The notes: generated from the sequence alone by a model not told the origin. A DNA stretch of 64,000 nucleotides from Gordionus sp. m RMFG-2023 (GCF_954871325.1 NC_088777.1:7107366-7171365); one strand, 5' to 3'; positions 33,607 to 46,890 are shown, counted from the stretch's first letter. A program made the numbers and translations.

Positions 33607-34235
33607 AAAAAAATAGATATCATATTATCTACTTTTCTTTTGTATTTTTTTCATTTTTATTGTAATTATATATATATATTTTATTATTAGCATAAAAGAT
33701 GGCGAGCACTTATATATATTCTAAGCCAATGTTAATATTACCCCCACCTCCAAATTCCCTCTCACCAACTGGACACTAATCCCCGAAATATATTTTTTAC
33801 CTGCCCCCCCCCCCTTCTCACAAATATTTTTACTCTCTTCCACCCTTAATCTATGAAGATTAGCAAAAAAGATAAATCTAAAATAAAATTAACAAAAAAG
33901 GAAATCTAAATAAATATATTCTACCCTCCTTCAGATGCGACGACTTAAAAATGTCTATATAAGCTGAAATTGTTTTAAAAGATGTTAAAAATTGGAAAAA
34001 ACTTATTCATTTAAAAATAAAATATTAGAAAGCTTGTAATTTTAATTTCTTATAGAAGATCTATTTTTATATTACCTTTTTAAAATGGAGAAGCAATTTT
34101 AAGTATTTTATTTACTGAATAAACAGGATGGGCTTATATTCTGGGATAAATTATCTTTTTTATAATATTGTATTTTCTCAATCGCTCTCTCATAGTTAGA
34201 GATTTATAATAATTGTTAGTTATTTCATAATAATA
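33607..34235. other. Spacer between LTR element and tetraspanin
   Basis: A+T-rich with C-rich patches (33740-33850, including a run of about ten C). No gene recognised. Confidence 0.4.
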
Positions 34236-34362
34236 ATGTTAAAAAGCCCGATTTGGGCCGATTTTTAAAAATGGTCTGATTAAGGTTTTAGCCAAAATAA
34301 TATTGTGCAAGTCTCAAGATTTGGCAAGTAGAAGCCTATTTGCCATTTATGAGAAAAATTAC
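34236..34362. repeat. hAT-type MITE, family A, partial copy 7
   Basis: AAAAAGCCCGATTTGGGCCG, TTTTTAAAAATGGTCTGAT, AAAATAATATTGTGCAAGTC and GCCATTTATGAG match the family. It lies just upstream of the tetraspanin start. Confidence 0.5.
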
Positions 34363-34552
34363 CAGGCTTTTTTTACACTTATAAATAAAGACAAACTAGA
34401 CAACGTAAATTTATTTTGTTTAAAATATACATATGACTCTCGCCATTTTCTACTTTAATGTCCTCTTTTATTTTATCAGCTGTTTTTGATAAATTAATGA
34501 TACGCTTTCAACTTATTATTTAACTTATGTTAAACTTAATATTGAATAAAAC

Positions 34553-37500
34553 ATGGCGATTCATCATAATTCTAAGTATGGGAAATACAGACAGGTAAAG
34601 AATGTACTATAATAGGTAAATAATATGTTTTTGATAGAGACGCCCTTACACATATTATACTACATATGATCCAATAAGCAAATGTGTCAAATACACCTTA
34701 TTCTTTTTCAACTTCTTATTTTGGGTATGTTATTTAATATATACTTATATAATTTAAAAGGTATCATGATGAATAATTATAACTAGATCTGTAAATATGA
34801 ATTAAATGTTTATAAGTTCTCAATTATATTTTATACACTGTATGCAGAAAACTATATATATATGTGTGTTTTTATTTACTAGCTTTGTGGGTGTTTATTT
34901 GCAGCAGTAGGTATGTATGCATTTATTGAGAAAGAAAAAATACTAAGAGATGCAATTGATATACTATTTGATCCAGCAATATTACTCATGCTAGCAGGAA
35001 CATTAGTTTTTGTACTGACATTTTTGGGATGTTTGGGATCATTGAGGGAGAATATATGCATGTTAAAGAGCGTAATAATATTTATATATATTCATATATT
35101 GCCGAATTAATATTTCAGATGTAATTTTGGCATATAAATTAAAAATAACTCAAAAGTTGATAACCAAATTTTATGAAATTATAGGATAGGTATTCTACAG
35201 ACATTGGAATGCATTTTTAACAAAATTAGTTCTTAATTTAATATGTGCTCAACTAAAATATTTACTATTTTTCAACTTTTATACAAAATACTTACTTAAA
35301 TTTCAATTTTTTGAGATATTAGATTACACATATTCCTTGATTACATTGGCAGTAACATAATATATATATTTAAAGATTTTTGACCAGGCAAAACAATTAT
35401 GCATAAATTTCTTCCAGATCAAACTTAAGTTTTTAAAATTTGTTTAAAGTCAATAATTGGCTAAATTTATGTTCTTTCCTTTCAAAAAATTATTGCAGGC
35501 TGTTCAACACTAAATATTGGTAATTTGAATACTTTTTTAGCTCTTTAAGCCAATTTTTATCAGCAAAAAATTTGACTAACCCAAGTTATTAGCCAAAAAC
35601 TTTGGTCTCAAGGTTTTTCTTAAAAATATAGTATCTTTAATTTGAAAGAAACTATTATAAATTAAAATACCTAATTATAAAGGATTATCTCTTACAGACC
35701 AGGCCAAAAAATCTGATGAAAAATTTTCATTTTCATATAGCCAAAAATAATATTTTTTTTTATAAATAACATATTTCAAAGCAAAAATAACCAGGGTTGC
35801 TAACCCTGAACCTGGTTCAATTTTTTTTACCCCTAAAATTAATTGATCCCTCTTAAAATTTAATGAGTTCAAAACTCAGGGTTAAAAATTATTTAGGAGG
35901 CAAAAAAAAATGAGTGTTAAGGTTGTGAACTCACTAAATTTTTTAAATGGGCCTGGTTAAGGTTCTGTTGTGGGCACAATTTCTTTGAACACATCTACTA
36001 TAACCCAGTCATACCCCCAGCCAGGAATGGACTTTAACTACACATTTATGTTAACCAGAAATGTAAACCATTTTTAAATAATATGTCAGAATTTGTGGAT
36101 TTCATTTCATTTATATAATCTAGGGGCCATCTTATCTCCACGTACTATTTTAATTTTTATTTTAAAAAAGGTACATGAATAGCCATATAAAAATTAACTT
36201 TAATATGTTTGTCCAAAATTAATTTTTGTTAAATTTAAAAAAATATATATATTAAAACTACTAAGTTTGCATATATCCTATTCACCCTTTTCCTTCTGCT
36301 TCTCATCCTCGGAGGACTTATTTTCTTCTCCTTTTATTCCGATTCCAAAATGAGGATTGTTCACACTCCCAATGAAATTCTCCTTAAAGCTGTTCAAAGG
36401 TACAGGGATGATGACGACCTGCGCAATTTCATTGACAATATTCAAATCAAGGTTAAAATTATAATAAACACGCTATTCAAAAAAAAATGGCAAGTAGGAA
36501 ATAGAATGATAGGAAGAATGGAAGAAAGGAAAGAAAAGAAAGATTCAAAGAGAGAGAAGGAAACGAAAAAGGTCTAATAAATAAATTTAACGTGATATTA
36601 CAAAAAATTAGTTCGAATGCTGCGGCGTGGGAACGAACGGGTTTAGGGACTGGAGCATGAACCCTTACTTCAATTGCACGCCAGAAAACTTGAGCGTCGA
36701 ACAATGCGGCGTCCCTTCGTCTTGTTGCAAAAGAATCGAAGTACTTTTTTTTATACATCTATATTATATTCAAAATTTAATTTAAATAATTCTTTAAAAA
36801 AAATCGTCAAATATTCAATTGCAGGGATGAAATAAAAAAAAATGGATGGCCGTTTGATTATTATATAGTTCTATCTTAATATTCTAGTCAAGGTTGAAGT
36901 TTAAATTAGGTTTATTGATCGCAGAGACTTTCATGGGCCAGGCCAGCCCGCAAACCAGGGCTGGGTATGGGCCTGATATCATATCATTTTAGCGCACCTG
37001 GGTTTAAAATTTTTTTTTAATAGGTTGGGCTTGGAATTTAGCTTATTTCAAACAGTTGCTAACTTAAAGAAATATTGCCATTTTTATCTTTTAATAATAA
37101 TAAATTTCAGTATTGTAAACAAAATTATTGCCTAAATACACTTAAATATTATTTAAATTTTTTGACAGGTTTGGGCGGCACTTGGGAATTTTTTTTGAAA
37201 CTTATTATGGGCTTGGGACAGGCTTGGGAATTTTTTTGAATATTAGATATGGACCGGGTTGGACCTGGGCCTAAAAATTTTTTACTGCGGGTCTGGGCTG
37301 GGTTAGGTCGAAAAATTAAGGCCCAAGAAGGTCCCTGATTTCCAGAAATTATAAAGCATTAAAATTCAATCCTCGCCACCGAATTGGGTATATCATCGTC
37401 CAACCACATACCTACATTAAAAGTAAAATATCGGTTGATTCCAAGGGGGTACATGGTCTTAATTGTAAATATAATCAAGAGAGACAAGCGAGTAAGAAAA

Positions 37501-40500
37501 AATTATGACGTGTCATTTAAATTAAATTTTTTTTTTACGAAAGTGGGAATTGAAAATATTATAAACGATTACGCATTTATTTTTAAATGCATTAGTTTGT
37601 TAATAGTTATGGTAAAGCTTTTTTTTTAAAAAAAAGGAGTAGAAAGATTCAAATAATTTCAGATTTGAAACTCGACACTTAATATTTTGCGAAATGATTT
37701 TTCTAGGCTCAATAGTGGTATTGGACAAATACTGCTAATATCAGCGTCTGACGATACTTTAATAACCTTGACCGATATAACATTTTATCTTTTTAAAAAA
37801 TAATTCAGATTGTTGGTAATTTATTTTAATATTTCTTTTACTTACTCGTTATATCGCATCATAATCGAAAATAATTTTGATTATCCGTCTAATTGACACT
37901 TTCCCCGAATCCGGGAAAGAAAATAATAATATTAAACATCATAGTTCGCGCAAGAAAAAAAAACACTGGTGTTAATGTTGAAAAATTAATTTAATTTTTT
38001 TTAAAAAACATTTGTTTTATGATAAATAATTAGGGATATGCTAATATTCACCTGGTTATAAATGTGTATATATCGGAATAGGCAAGATAGGCAGTGTATT
38101 TATAATGCATAACCATCCCGAAAAGTTAATAAACCTTTGAACTAGTATATCAAGCAATATTATTAAGAAGGGGTCAATATCGGCAAACAAAATCAGCCTA
38201 CTTTTTGCCGATCTTTCTGAATAAATCCTACTTTTTGCCGATCTTCCTAAAAAAATATTTCGATCCTTTACTAAACAATATTTTGATCAGCCGATTCGAC
38301 GGCATCGAACCGAACCGGTATTAACCGCTATCATTTACCGAACATGAACAGCAAAAATGTTATCACCCGAACCTGAACCGAACCTCTAAAAATGCCTGTA
38401 AGCCGGTTTTAAACATTTTATATTTTAACTCTTTTAAATATGATTAATAATCAGTTTTGACTAAAAAGTATCAACAGTTATTTTTCTATATAGCTATTTG
38501 ACGGTGCCAGCTACCCAAGTTAGCGTATATAAGTGCTCTCAGCCCTAAAATTTATTTTTCGTACTCCTTATAGATATAATTTGATAGGTAAGAGAATCTT
38601 GAAAGATAAAATATTTATAAAATACTTGTTTTAAAAATATATAATTCTAATGCGCTTATATGCAAAAGGATCTGAACCAGGGTTTAAAAGTTCAAACCGA
38701 ACCTAAATTATTATTTTTTAGAACTGAACTTGAATCACTAGTGCTGTTAAAAACCCGATATAGGTCGATTTTAAAAAACGACACTATTGAGATTATAACC
38801 AAAATAATATTACGTAGGCCTAAACATTTTGCACAAATCTGGCAGAAATACTCGGGTTGTATCTATACTCTAAAATGTTTATGTGCGTAAAAAATTAGCT
38901 GCCAATTCTTAATTCTGAGATATATTATAACTAGGTCCTTTTAATATTGACAAATATTCATAATTTTAAAATAATGAACAATAAAATAATATTAATTACA
39001 TTATGTAAAAAATCAAAAGAACAAAAAACTATTTGAATTAAGTCGACAGATCTTAATGATAAATGTATTGAGTGAGATATAGTTGGAGCAGTAAATTTTA
39101 ATAGATATTCTTCGCTTTAAAAGTAATAACTCTTTTTTTGGAAATAATGATTAAACGTAGCTTTTGTCCCATTTGTTTCTGATCGGATAATTTTAGACTT
39201 GACAAATGAACCGCAGACGTCCTAGATTACCAGAACGAACAATAGATTGTTTAAGGTATCTATATTTGTTAGTTTTTGAATTCTGTGCACTCATCATAGA
39301 GATGTAGAAAATGTTAAACCAGGTGGAAGAACATCCTATTTCGATAATATTTTTGAGCTGGCATGATTCCAACCTACGCTTAAATTACGATTCAAACAAA
39401 ATATATTTATATTTTAAATAAGCATTTTACTACACTATACATTATTTTTTATGATTATCGGTGGAAGAAAGTTTTTTAGAAGCATATATACATTTATGTA
39501 TATTTTATATATTTTTAATTAATGAATTAGATTTAAATCTTTCGCAATTCTAAGAATTTTAATTTATTTGTTACATTTGTTTCTTGAAGCTTCTATACTC
39601 TCACCTTCATCTTTTTTTTTCCTTCTTATTTCCTAAATATTTTTATTCTTCATCGATGGTGATGTCTGGGATAGTGAAAAATGGAAGAGAGGGGGGGTTA
39701 GAAAGATAAATGACCTGCCAAATTAAACCGTGTAAAATAAAATTCTCTCCCGATTTTCTCATTTGATGTATTGAATGTAAAATAAATGTATATTTTATTT
39801 GTCTTTAGAACATACAAGACAACGTCATGTGCGGCTTTCATACGGTTGATAAAACGGTATTTAACATCAATATTTCTTATATATTTTATTTCAAAGATAT
39901 ACTCATTTTTCTTCTATTTTTAGGTATATATAATTTTACACGAGCTAGGCTTAATAATTTTTTTTTTCTTCCCCTATTTTATATTCGAAAAGTTAGTCGA
40001 CTCTCGAAAATGTTTAAATTTAACCGAAGAATTGTAAATAACTGTTTCACTTTTTTTTTACCGCCTATTATATCCAGGATGGCCTAATGGTGTCAACAAA
40101 TATGACGCATTATAACCTCTTAAAAACCTCTATCAATTTGTCTAAGATTTAAATGTATAATTTGCGTCAATGTGTTATTTTTTCAATTTTAGCGCCTTTT
40201 TTTAAACTTTAAGAATCGGATATTAACGGATTTGTATTCCATATCTACAGATAATTTTGCCGTTAACCTTTGAGTCATATTTATAATTTATATAAAAAAT
40301 CTATGGAAAAATTAATATAAATTAGTTCGAAAGTTCATGCCGAAATTGTCTGAAATTTATAGGGTAGGTATTCCAAACATGATTAAAAAAATCGGGCATT
40401 AAAAAAAATGATTACAAGTTGAAAAAAATAACACATTTCCGGAAAAAACGACGCTAACATATATACATATTAAATTTTTATTGAATTTAAATAGCGTAGC

Positions 40501-42715
40501 GGAAAAATTTTGTATTTAGCATTTCTCCTAACAACATACAATTCCTTTTTTTACCCTAAATTTTTTGTAAATGATGAGATGAGTGTGATTATGAATGTCT
40601 GATAAGTTTTAATATTTATATTCCATCGTGCTGATAATTATTTGAACGAAGGATTTTAAACATACCCTTTACGCAAAAATCCCCCCCCCCCCCAAAAGGA
40701 TTAAAATTAAAACATTATAACATCTTCACTGCATCAATTCATTTTGAATATTGATCCAATATTTCTTTGGCGCTTATGGGGGCTATCTATTTGAGCCGCT
40801 TACAGATTGCAGTTATTGTTTGGGGAGTAATTCACAGGTTTAGCCTTCTAGAATTTTACTGCTTTTCTTCGTAATAATCAATTTCTATAATGACGAGAAA
40901 TAGCATTTTAAATTTTAGGATTTCTAGTCGATTCCTTTCCTCCTTTTTTTGCATAAAAATATTATGGGGAATTTAATAAAGTTTTACCAGCTTGAAACCT
41001 TAAGTTTTGAAAATGATTTATTTGATTCCCTTTTTCATTCTTGGATTATTATTATTTTATAAATACCTCCTAAATTTTAGATAAATTGATTGCAAAATTA
41101 AGGCTTCTTCTAGAATACTTACCTCAGTTATCCGGCATATGCCAAAAATAAATACTCATTCTTATTCCTTAAGTTTTAGGAATGATTGGCATGTTTTCCA
41201 CTTCCATTCAGATGATTATTATGTTTATTATTTTTATCTCATAATTTGGGAATTCGTTTAAAGTTGAAAAGCGAGCTAATTAAAAAAGTTTTGGATCCCT
41301 ATTTCTGTCTGATTTCTCGTTCTAGAAAAATTTTTTTTTTAGGAACTAATGAAATGAGAAAATTTGATGTCAATCTTAAATTATTCTGCATCGATTGACT
41401 ATCAATCATATAATCCATATATTTTTATTATTACGGACTTAGGAAACTGAAATAAAGGACAAAATATACACTTCAGGTTGCTTGAAAGCCATTTCCAAGT
41501 GGATCGAAGAACACGCAATTCTGCTCGGCGGAACCGTCATGGCTATCCTTATACCCCTAGTTAAAAAATTTATCTTAAAAACATTCATTATACATTTTAA
41601 TGAGTTTGGATCATACTTGTATTTTGTATGGACTAGAGTTAATTGCTAATTGATAGCCGTAATAAATACATTTTCTGTTCTTTCTAGCTTCAATTAAAAA
41701 TTTCGTTTATACATATTTAGTAATTCAGAAGTGCATTGATAATCATCATTTTTTTGATATTGAGGTTGCAATATATAAGGCCTATGCCATCGATATTTAA
41801 AAAAATATAATGTAAATGTAATCATAAAAATTAATATTTGAGAATCGTCTGCCTTTTAAAATTAGAAAAAAAACATGAATATTTTAAACATATTTTTTTT
41901 AGCTTTAGGTAAGACAATATATATTTTTTTAATGAATTATAATGTGATTGAAAAATAATTACTGCATTTCGTATGATAATAATTGCTAGTAAAAGAAACG
42001 ATTCATATGTGATATCAATTTAAATATTCCATTTTAAAAGATAAGTTTTTATATTTTTCTACATTTTTATATAATATTAAATTTAAGGAAGAAATTTTTA
42101 GTGCCCACCCCTTATTAATCTTATCTCTGGGTAAAAATTGCAAAAAAAAAAATTAAATAGATCGATACATCTCCGATACCAATATTATTACCTTTTAAAT
42201 ATTAAAACTTTAAGTGTATCATTTCACATATAAAAGTTAAAAAAAATGATATTAGCCATGGGTTGGGCTTGACCCTTGGGGTAGCCCGGCCCATGCAGAC
42301 CTCTGCCTTAGAGATATGTAAGCTTAAAAAGTTTCATAAAGTTATTTTATATTTTACTCAGTCGAATAGTTTCTTAATATTCTTTTGATAAATATTTTAA
42401 TTAGCCTCTATTTTATACCCATATCAATATTTTAATTTGACTTCTATTTAATATTCATATTAGTAATCTGCATCGGGCCTAATTTTTCAAGCCCAGTCTG
42501 GAATTCTCTCATACTTTCTCCTATTTAATGCAGCTCATTTTTCAGTTTTCTTGTCTTTTTTTGTGGGATTTATTAAATTACCCGTTTTATTTTATAATTT
42601 CATATTTTATATGTTATTATTATTACGATAGCTTCTAGCAATATTTTTATCACTTCGATTAGCCGCTCAAATTGAAGAACAAAGACTAAGGTGGCTCGAA
42701 TATCCGCATTTTTAA
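34553..42715 (+). CDS. Tetraspanin of the C8 subgroup (TSPAN5/14/17/33-like), eight exons
   Basis: Exons: 34553-34594, 34638-34724, 34883-35071, 36266-36451, 36612-36740, 39809-39856, 41443-41559, 42632-42715. Every intron is in phase 0, giving 293 residues. Four membrane segments are visible: about residues 32-55, 71-93, 107-130 and 252-275. The large extracellular loop holds CCG (C171, C172), PYFNC (190), EQC (200), SCC (206, 207), MCG (219) and SGC (240). Eight cysteines with FRDWS, GVPSSCC and IYTSGC define TspanC8 proteins, which in known animals control exit from the ER and targeting of the ADAM10 protease and so affect Notch signalling. The ATG at 34553 starts MAIHHNSKYGKYRQ and the tail ends WLEYPHF, intracellular as expected. 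Intron 1 is only 43 bases, intron 5 over 3 kb. The introns carry family A, B and C repeats. AATAAA overlaps the stop region and another lies near 42788. Confidence 0.92.
35117..35290. repeat. Palindromic MITE, family C, partial copy
   Basis: AACTCAAAAGTTGATAACCAAA, ATAGGATAGGTATTCTACAG, AATGCATTTTTAACAAAATTAG and the following block match the right half of the family. It lies in tetraspanin intron 3. Confidence 0.45.
36922..37337. repeat. GGCC-rich inverted-repeat element, family B, copy 2
   Basis: Left end CAGAGACTTTCATGGGCC; the right end reversed reads CAGGGACCTTCTTGGGCC. The interior (GTTGCTAACTTAAAGAAATA, TAATAATAAATTTCAGTATTG) matches the copy at 6856-7305 in reverse orientation. It sits in tetraspanin intron 5. 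Confidence 0.65.
38165..38420. repeat. Short repeats in tetraspanin intron 5
   Basis: CCTACTTTTTGCCGATCTT occurs twice (about 38197 and 38227), followed by a CCGAACC-rich stretch (GAACCGAACCGG, GAACCTGAACCGAACC). It looks like part of a dispersed repeat. Confidence 0.4.
38739..38862. repeat. hAT-type MITE, family A, partial copy 8
   Basis: CTAGTGCTGTTAAAAACCCG, GTCGATTTTAAAAAACGAC and AAAATAATATTACGTAGGCC follow in the family order. The right part is lost. In tetraspanin intron 5. Confidence 0.5.
39193..39430 (+). other. Coding-like patch in tetraspanin intron 5
   Basis: Two neighbouring open stretches in different frames, MNRRRPRLPERTIDCLRYL near 39208 and HRDVENVKPGGRTSYFDNI near 39295, have protein-like composition. 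They may be the remains of a transposon. No family recognised. Confidence 0.2.
40164..40457. repeat. Palindromic MITE, family C, copy 3
   Basis: Starts GCGTCAATGTGTTATTTTTT and ends with AAAAAATAACACATTTCCGG then CGACGC. The centre shares CCGTTAACCTTTGAGTCAT and AATTAGTTCGAAAGTTCATG with copy 2. It lies in tetraspanin intron 6. Confidence 0.65.
42245..42303. repeat. Family B repeat end
   Basis: GGGTTGGGCTTGACCC and GGGTAGCCCGGCCCATG then CAGACCTCTGCC match the GGCC-rich ends. In tetraspanin intron 7. Confidence 0.4.
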
Positions 42716-43204
42716 ATAAATTTTTTTTCCTTCTCTTCTTTATATTCTTTTAATTTTTTTTTACATTCCATTTATAATTTTACAAATAAATAATTCCCAC
42801 AGTATAAATATAAAAAATATGATGTGGTAGAAATTATGCGCATTTATATACTAATTTTTAAGTCACAATTATATTTGTAGGCTAAAATTCGATTTTTCGT
42901 TTTAAATTCTTATTTTTATATAAAAAAAAATTTATATTTATTTCATAACATTGTTCATATATAATATTTGTTTTATTTGAAAAAATCTCATTTTATTTGT
43001 AAATTTCCTTTTCATTCTTTTGTCTAATTTTCTAATTTGCATTTTTTAGAAATTTTTTAATAAAGCTACTTTATATTATATGAATTATAAATTATATACT
43101 GATAAAATAACTTATAATTTAATAAAAAATTTTGATATTTTTATTTGGATAAATGAAAGAATGTTAATATATCGAAGCCTAATTTATTTTCTATTGTTTA
43201 GGAT

Positions 43205-43432
43205 TGTAACTTTTTAAAAAGTCGAGTTTTGCGACTCTGAACTCCAGTTGAAGTCGTGAATTACCACTTTTGAGCGGCTCAATGAGCCGTATGAATTGGC
43301 TTCAGAGTCGGCTCAAATTTATTATAAAACAAACTTACTTATTTACTCCACGGGAAAAATATTTAAAAAATAAGACTCAAAACTTGAACAAAATTTAGTC
43401 CAAATCGGCTTAACCGATTAACAACGCTAATT
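43205..43432. repeat. Family A-related inverted repeat
   Basis: GATTGTAACTTTTTAAAAAGTCGAG at the left and GGCTTAACCGATTAACAACGC at the right, with GAGCGGCTCAATGAGCCG inside, recall family A (GTTGTTAA, GAGCCG). It is too diverged for a firm assignment. Confidence 0.4.
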
Positions 43433-43552
43433 ATAACTGTAAAATATTATTATTTTAAATAGGGAAATAAATAAGAAAGAATATAGTTAGTATCAACCTC
43501 CTTTTTAGAAAGCTTTCATGCTTTTTATATTTTATTAACACTACTATACAAC

Positions 43553-43723
43553 ATAAAGCGCTCTAAGTTATCGCCCTGGACCCCCAGACAAAAGAGAAGC
43601 TGAACGATTTATAAAAACATTTCTTCTCAAATCAAAGTCAGCAATGGAATCACAAGAATTAAAACCCCCACCCCATGCTATAATATGTGTAACCCAGGGA
43701 ACAGTGATATATTATGTTTCATA
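43553..43723 (+). other. Unrecognised open stretch
   Basis: A 56-codon open frame, SALSYRPGPPDKREAERFI then KTFLLKSKSAMESQELKPPP, is richer in G+C than the flanks. It has no clear splice signals and no ATG near its start. Retroelement debris is possible (a YRPG motif occurs in some Ty3-type polyproteins), but the match is too short to name. Confidence 0.25.
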
Positions 43724-44094
43724 AAAAAATAAATCAGGGTCCATCCCTTTTGATAAAGTAAAATTTGAGTTTTTATTTTCCATTCTGGTTCCGATGAATT
43801 TCGTGTAATATTTTTTTTTCCAATCGTTTAGATATATAGCTATGGTTTAATACGATTATTTATAAAGGTTTTTATAATTATGAAAGCAAATAGGGTTTAA
43901 AGGATGCCCTATCCAAGATTTTCCTAAGAGGGTTAAAAAATTTCCAAGGAATTTTACCCACCCTATAAATCGAATGGGCATTTGTTCAGCTTTTTACAGA
44001 CCTTTGTATGGGTTAGATTTGTAAAATATCGGCTTACATATATGTACTAGTTGATAGCCCCACAATAATGGAGGGAATAGGAATTTTCTCCTCC

Positions 44095-44345
44095 TTTATT
44101 TTAAACTTCTATTTGATACTCGTATCAATATTTATTACCATCTATTTGATAATCAAATCAATATTTTATGTTGATAAAAATATTCCAATACCTAGAATCG
44201 ACCACTTAAAGTAATATTTAACATAGGCAAAAGATATTTTAATTACCTTTTATTTGATACCCATATCAATATTTTGTGTTGATAAAAATATTCCTGACTC
44301 CTAAGACCTAGATAACATTACTTAAAGTAAGATTTAACATTTTAG
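44095..44345. repeat. Two-unit direct repeat
   Basis: Units of about 115 bases share TTGATACYCATATCAATATTT, TGTTGATAAAAATATTCC and ACTTAAAGTAATATTTAACAT. A third, weaker unit lies near 42395-42465. Confidence 0.6.
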
Positions 44346-44867
44346 TCACAACACTGATGGTATCAGCCGAATACCTTGGTCTTCCAGTAGCTTGAGATTA
44401 CATATGCATCGATTTTTTGGGGCGATTTAATAAATAGCTCAGCACTTAATTTGGCAGAAATCTTGAAAATAAATATCGCTAACGTAATTTTATCCCACTT
44501 GTCACCAATACTCTATCACATTATATTAGGGAAAAATTTAAGCCATATAGTTGGCGCGAACATAATGAAGCCTAATTCAAACAAGCCATTATGATGGTAT
44601 TCATCAATGTAATTGCATTGCTATTCATGGTACAATATAGCAATGCATGTAAACCGATATCAGTTGTTTTTTTTTAAATTTAATTTTTATTAATTTTTTT
44701 TTTTTAAATGTCAAATCATTTTGTTTATATTTTAAAATAGGGTATATACACTAAATAATTAAAAATATATATATTTAAAAAAAACAAATAAGAGCATATA
44801 TTAAAAATGAATTTAAAAAATATATGTGAATAAAAAAGAACTGAGAAAAAAATATATTAAAAATAAG

Positions 44868-45135
44868 GGTACAAATCACCCTAGAGAAGAGTAAATACAA
44901 GTAAAATTCTTTGTTGGAGTCCCCTGAGATCTGTCTCATTTTTTTCCCTATGATTTTAATGAAATTGAGGGCATCACTTCCAAACATGCCTAGGGTATTG
45001 GTAACGATTGGAATGAACACGGTGTTGGTGAGGCCGATATATTTTTTTTTGTTTTATCAGCCTTTTCAATGGCAGAAAATGAGAGGTTGAACTTTGCTGC
45101 AAAATCGACACAGGTTTTTTAAGGCTACTTTGCCT
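44868..45135 (-). mobile_element. LINE fragment, C-terminal tail
   Basis: The minus strand reads DFAAKFNLSFSAIEKADKT, then, after a frame change at a poly-A run, YIGLTNTVFIPIVTNTLGM, FGSDALNFIKIIGKKMRQ. The FxPIxxETLGxxGxxA...GRR pattern is the C-terminal tail of the LINE family whose other parts lie at 6220-6660 and 16237-16905. It is dead. Confidence 0.55.
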
Positions 45136-46029
45136 CAACTTTGTTAGTGGGCTAAGAGAGGTGTGAAAGTTTAAAAAAAAATAGGGTCCACTCATACAGA
45201 TTTTACATATAAATTCTTCAAATATCATTAATTTCGTGTATATTTTATGCATTATTTTGTTATTCATACGTTTTTCTTGATTGTGACGTGTATAAAGATA
45301 GTCACATTTCGTAAAATTCTCAAAAAATTAGCACATAATATCTGATTCCTATTAAACAAAAATATGAGCGCAATTATTTGTCATATTCCACATTTCTACA
45401 TTGCAATCCAAATTCTTATGGTTAATAGAGAAAAACGCTTAAAGTCGAAATTTAATTATATTTTTTATAAACTTTTAAAAATTTCTTTTTAATGATGGAT
45501 ATTATTGGATAAAACACATTTAAATAAAATTAGAATTAACTAGTTGACATGCGCCAAAAGGAGTTCTTATTAAATCTTGATTCTGTATTGCTAATAGAGT
45601 ATTGTAACTTAAATTAATGCGTCATGACGAGTCCTTTTTTTAAAAAATAAAATCTAGCGGTGAGTAGGTGTGAAAATTTAAAATATTATCGTGCTAAATA
45701 AATGTATACGAGTACAAATTCATTTTAAAAAGAGATATTTTATAAAAAAAATTTGGAAAAAGGCATCTTAGTGACAAATACATTGGAAATGAATTTTATA
45801 TCAACAGAGTTGTACATATCTCATATTTAAAAAAAACATTTAAAGAATTTACAGGGAGAATTGGTTCCCAGTTATATTGCATATAAAATTATATATTTAA
45901 AATTAAGTAATATAAAATAACATTTATAGTGAGAAAACTCAAATTTGACATAAAATAATGATTCTATTTCTAACATGTAAGAAGCTAGTTGGCTTTGCTC
46001 CATATTAACGACAATTTTTTTATCCTAAA

Positions 46030-46170
46030 TGCCCTTGCGAATCTGAGGAATTCAAGTTAGTGATAGAAAAGTTGCCGATTAACGTGGGTTGAGTCAGTCC
46101 TTGGCACATGTCCAAACCATCTCATTCTGCTTTTCTTTACCTTTTGCGACAAGGGAGCTACCCCAAAATA
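46030..46170 (-). mobile_element. LINE fragment of another clade (RWFGHV tail)
   Basis: The minus strand reads KKSRMRWFGHVPRTDST, the LRWFGHVxRM motif found near the C terminus of RTE/CR1/Jockey-like reverse-transcriptase ORFs. Only this short piece is readable. Confidence 0.5.
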
Positions 46171-46890
46171 ACTTTATTGCCAGATTACCAAATGTGCACA
46201 ATGAATATAATATCATGGCTATCATAATCCATTCTGAATTCAAAGTTGAATTCTTAGTTGATAGAAAAAAAATTTTTTTTTTTATTAATAATATAAGTTT
46301 ATATTATTTAAAAAATCCTGCAATAAGTGGTTCCCCGAAACCTTTTAGAAGACTTGAGCCTCCATCCCCATGATTCCTTTAGCGACGCCACGGACTTTCA
46401 GAAGATTCTAAAGGTTTGACAATATTAGGTTAATAAATCTAATTGAATGGGGTTTTCCGAAACGAGAGTTATATAAATTAGACCTCGGTTATAATGAACT
46501 CTAATGAAGCTCACATCCTTTGTAGTAACGGCAATGAAAATTATGCAATGAGTATTATTGCTAAACTATATTACATCTGATTAATTGGAATAATTCGTCT
46601 CATCGCGCTCGCCCAACACTACATTAAATGTTTCCTATTAATTAATTATCTACATATTTAATTCATCGTGATGGAGATCGAAGACGCTATCCTTTCGCGA
46701 AGGCTTCAATATTAAACATTTGGAATAAATAGAACATAAATAAGAACGAATTTTTATTAACACATTTTCTAAAAAAAATAAGAAATAACAGATGTTATCA
46801 GCGTCATTTCTAATATGTTTCCTGACATTCCTTTCAGTTCGTAAGTTTTACAAAGAATATTTTTCAATATTTAAACTTAAGCCTCTTATT
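46171..46890. other. Spacer without a recognised gene
   Basis: Nothing with family motifs. A short G+C-richer patch at 46668-46710 is open on both strands but too short to judge. Confidence 0.35.

Noticed and set aside
36350-36577. Gene starting at ATG 36350
   Set aside because: This is the middle of tetraspanin exon 4 read into intron 4; the frame is open far upstream to the acceptor at 36265.
36477-36758. 93-codon minus-strand frame
   Set aside because: Antisense shadow of tetraspanin exon 5.
46089-46373. 94-codon plus-strand frame
   Set aside because: Partly antisense to a LINE RWFGHV tail; the rest is poly-T derived.
46660-46712. Short exon-like island (DSVFDLHHDELNM on the minus strand)
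   Set aside because: Only 18 codons, open on both strands, with no partner exon; not enough to call.
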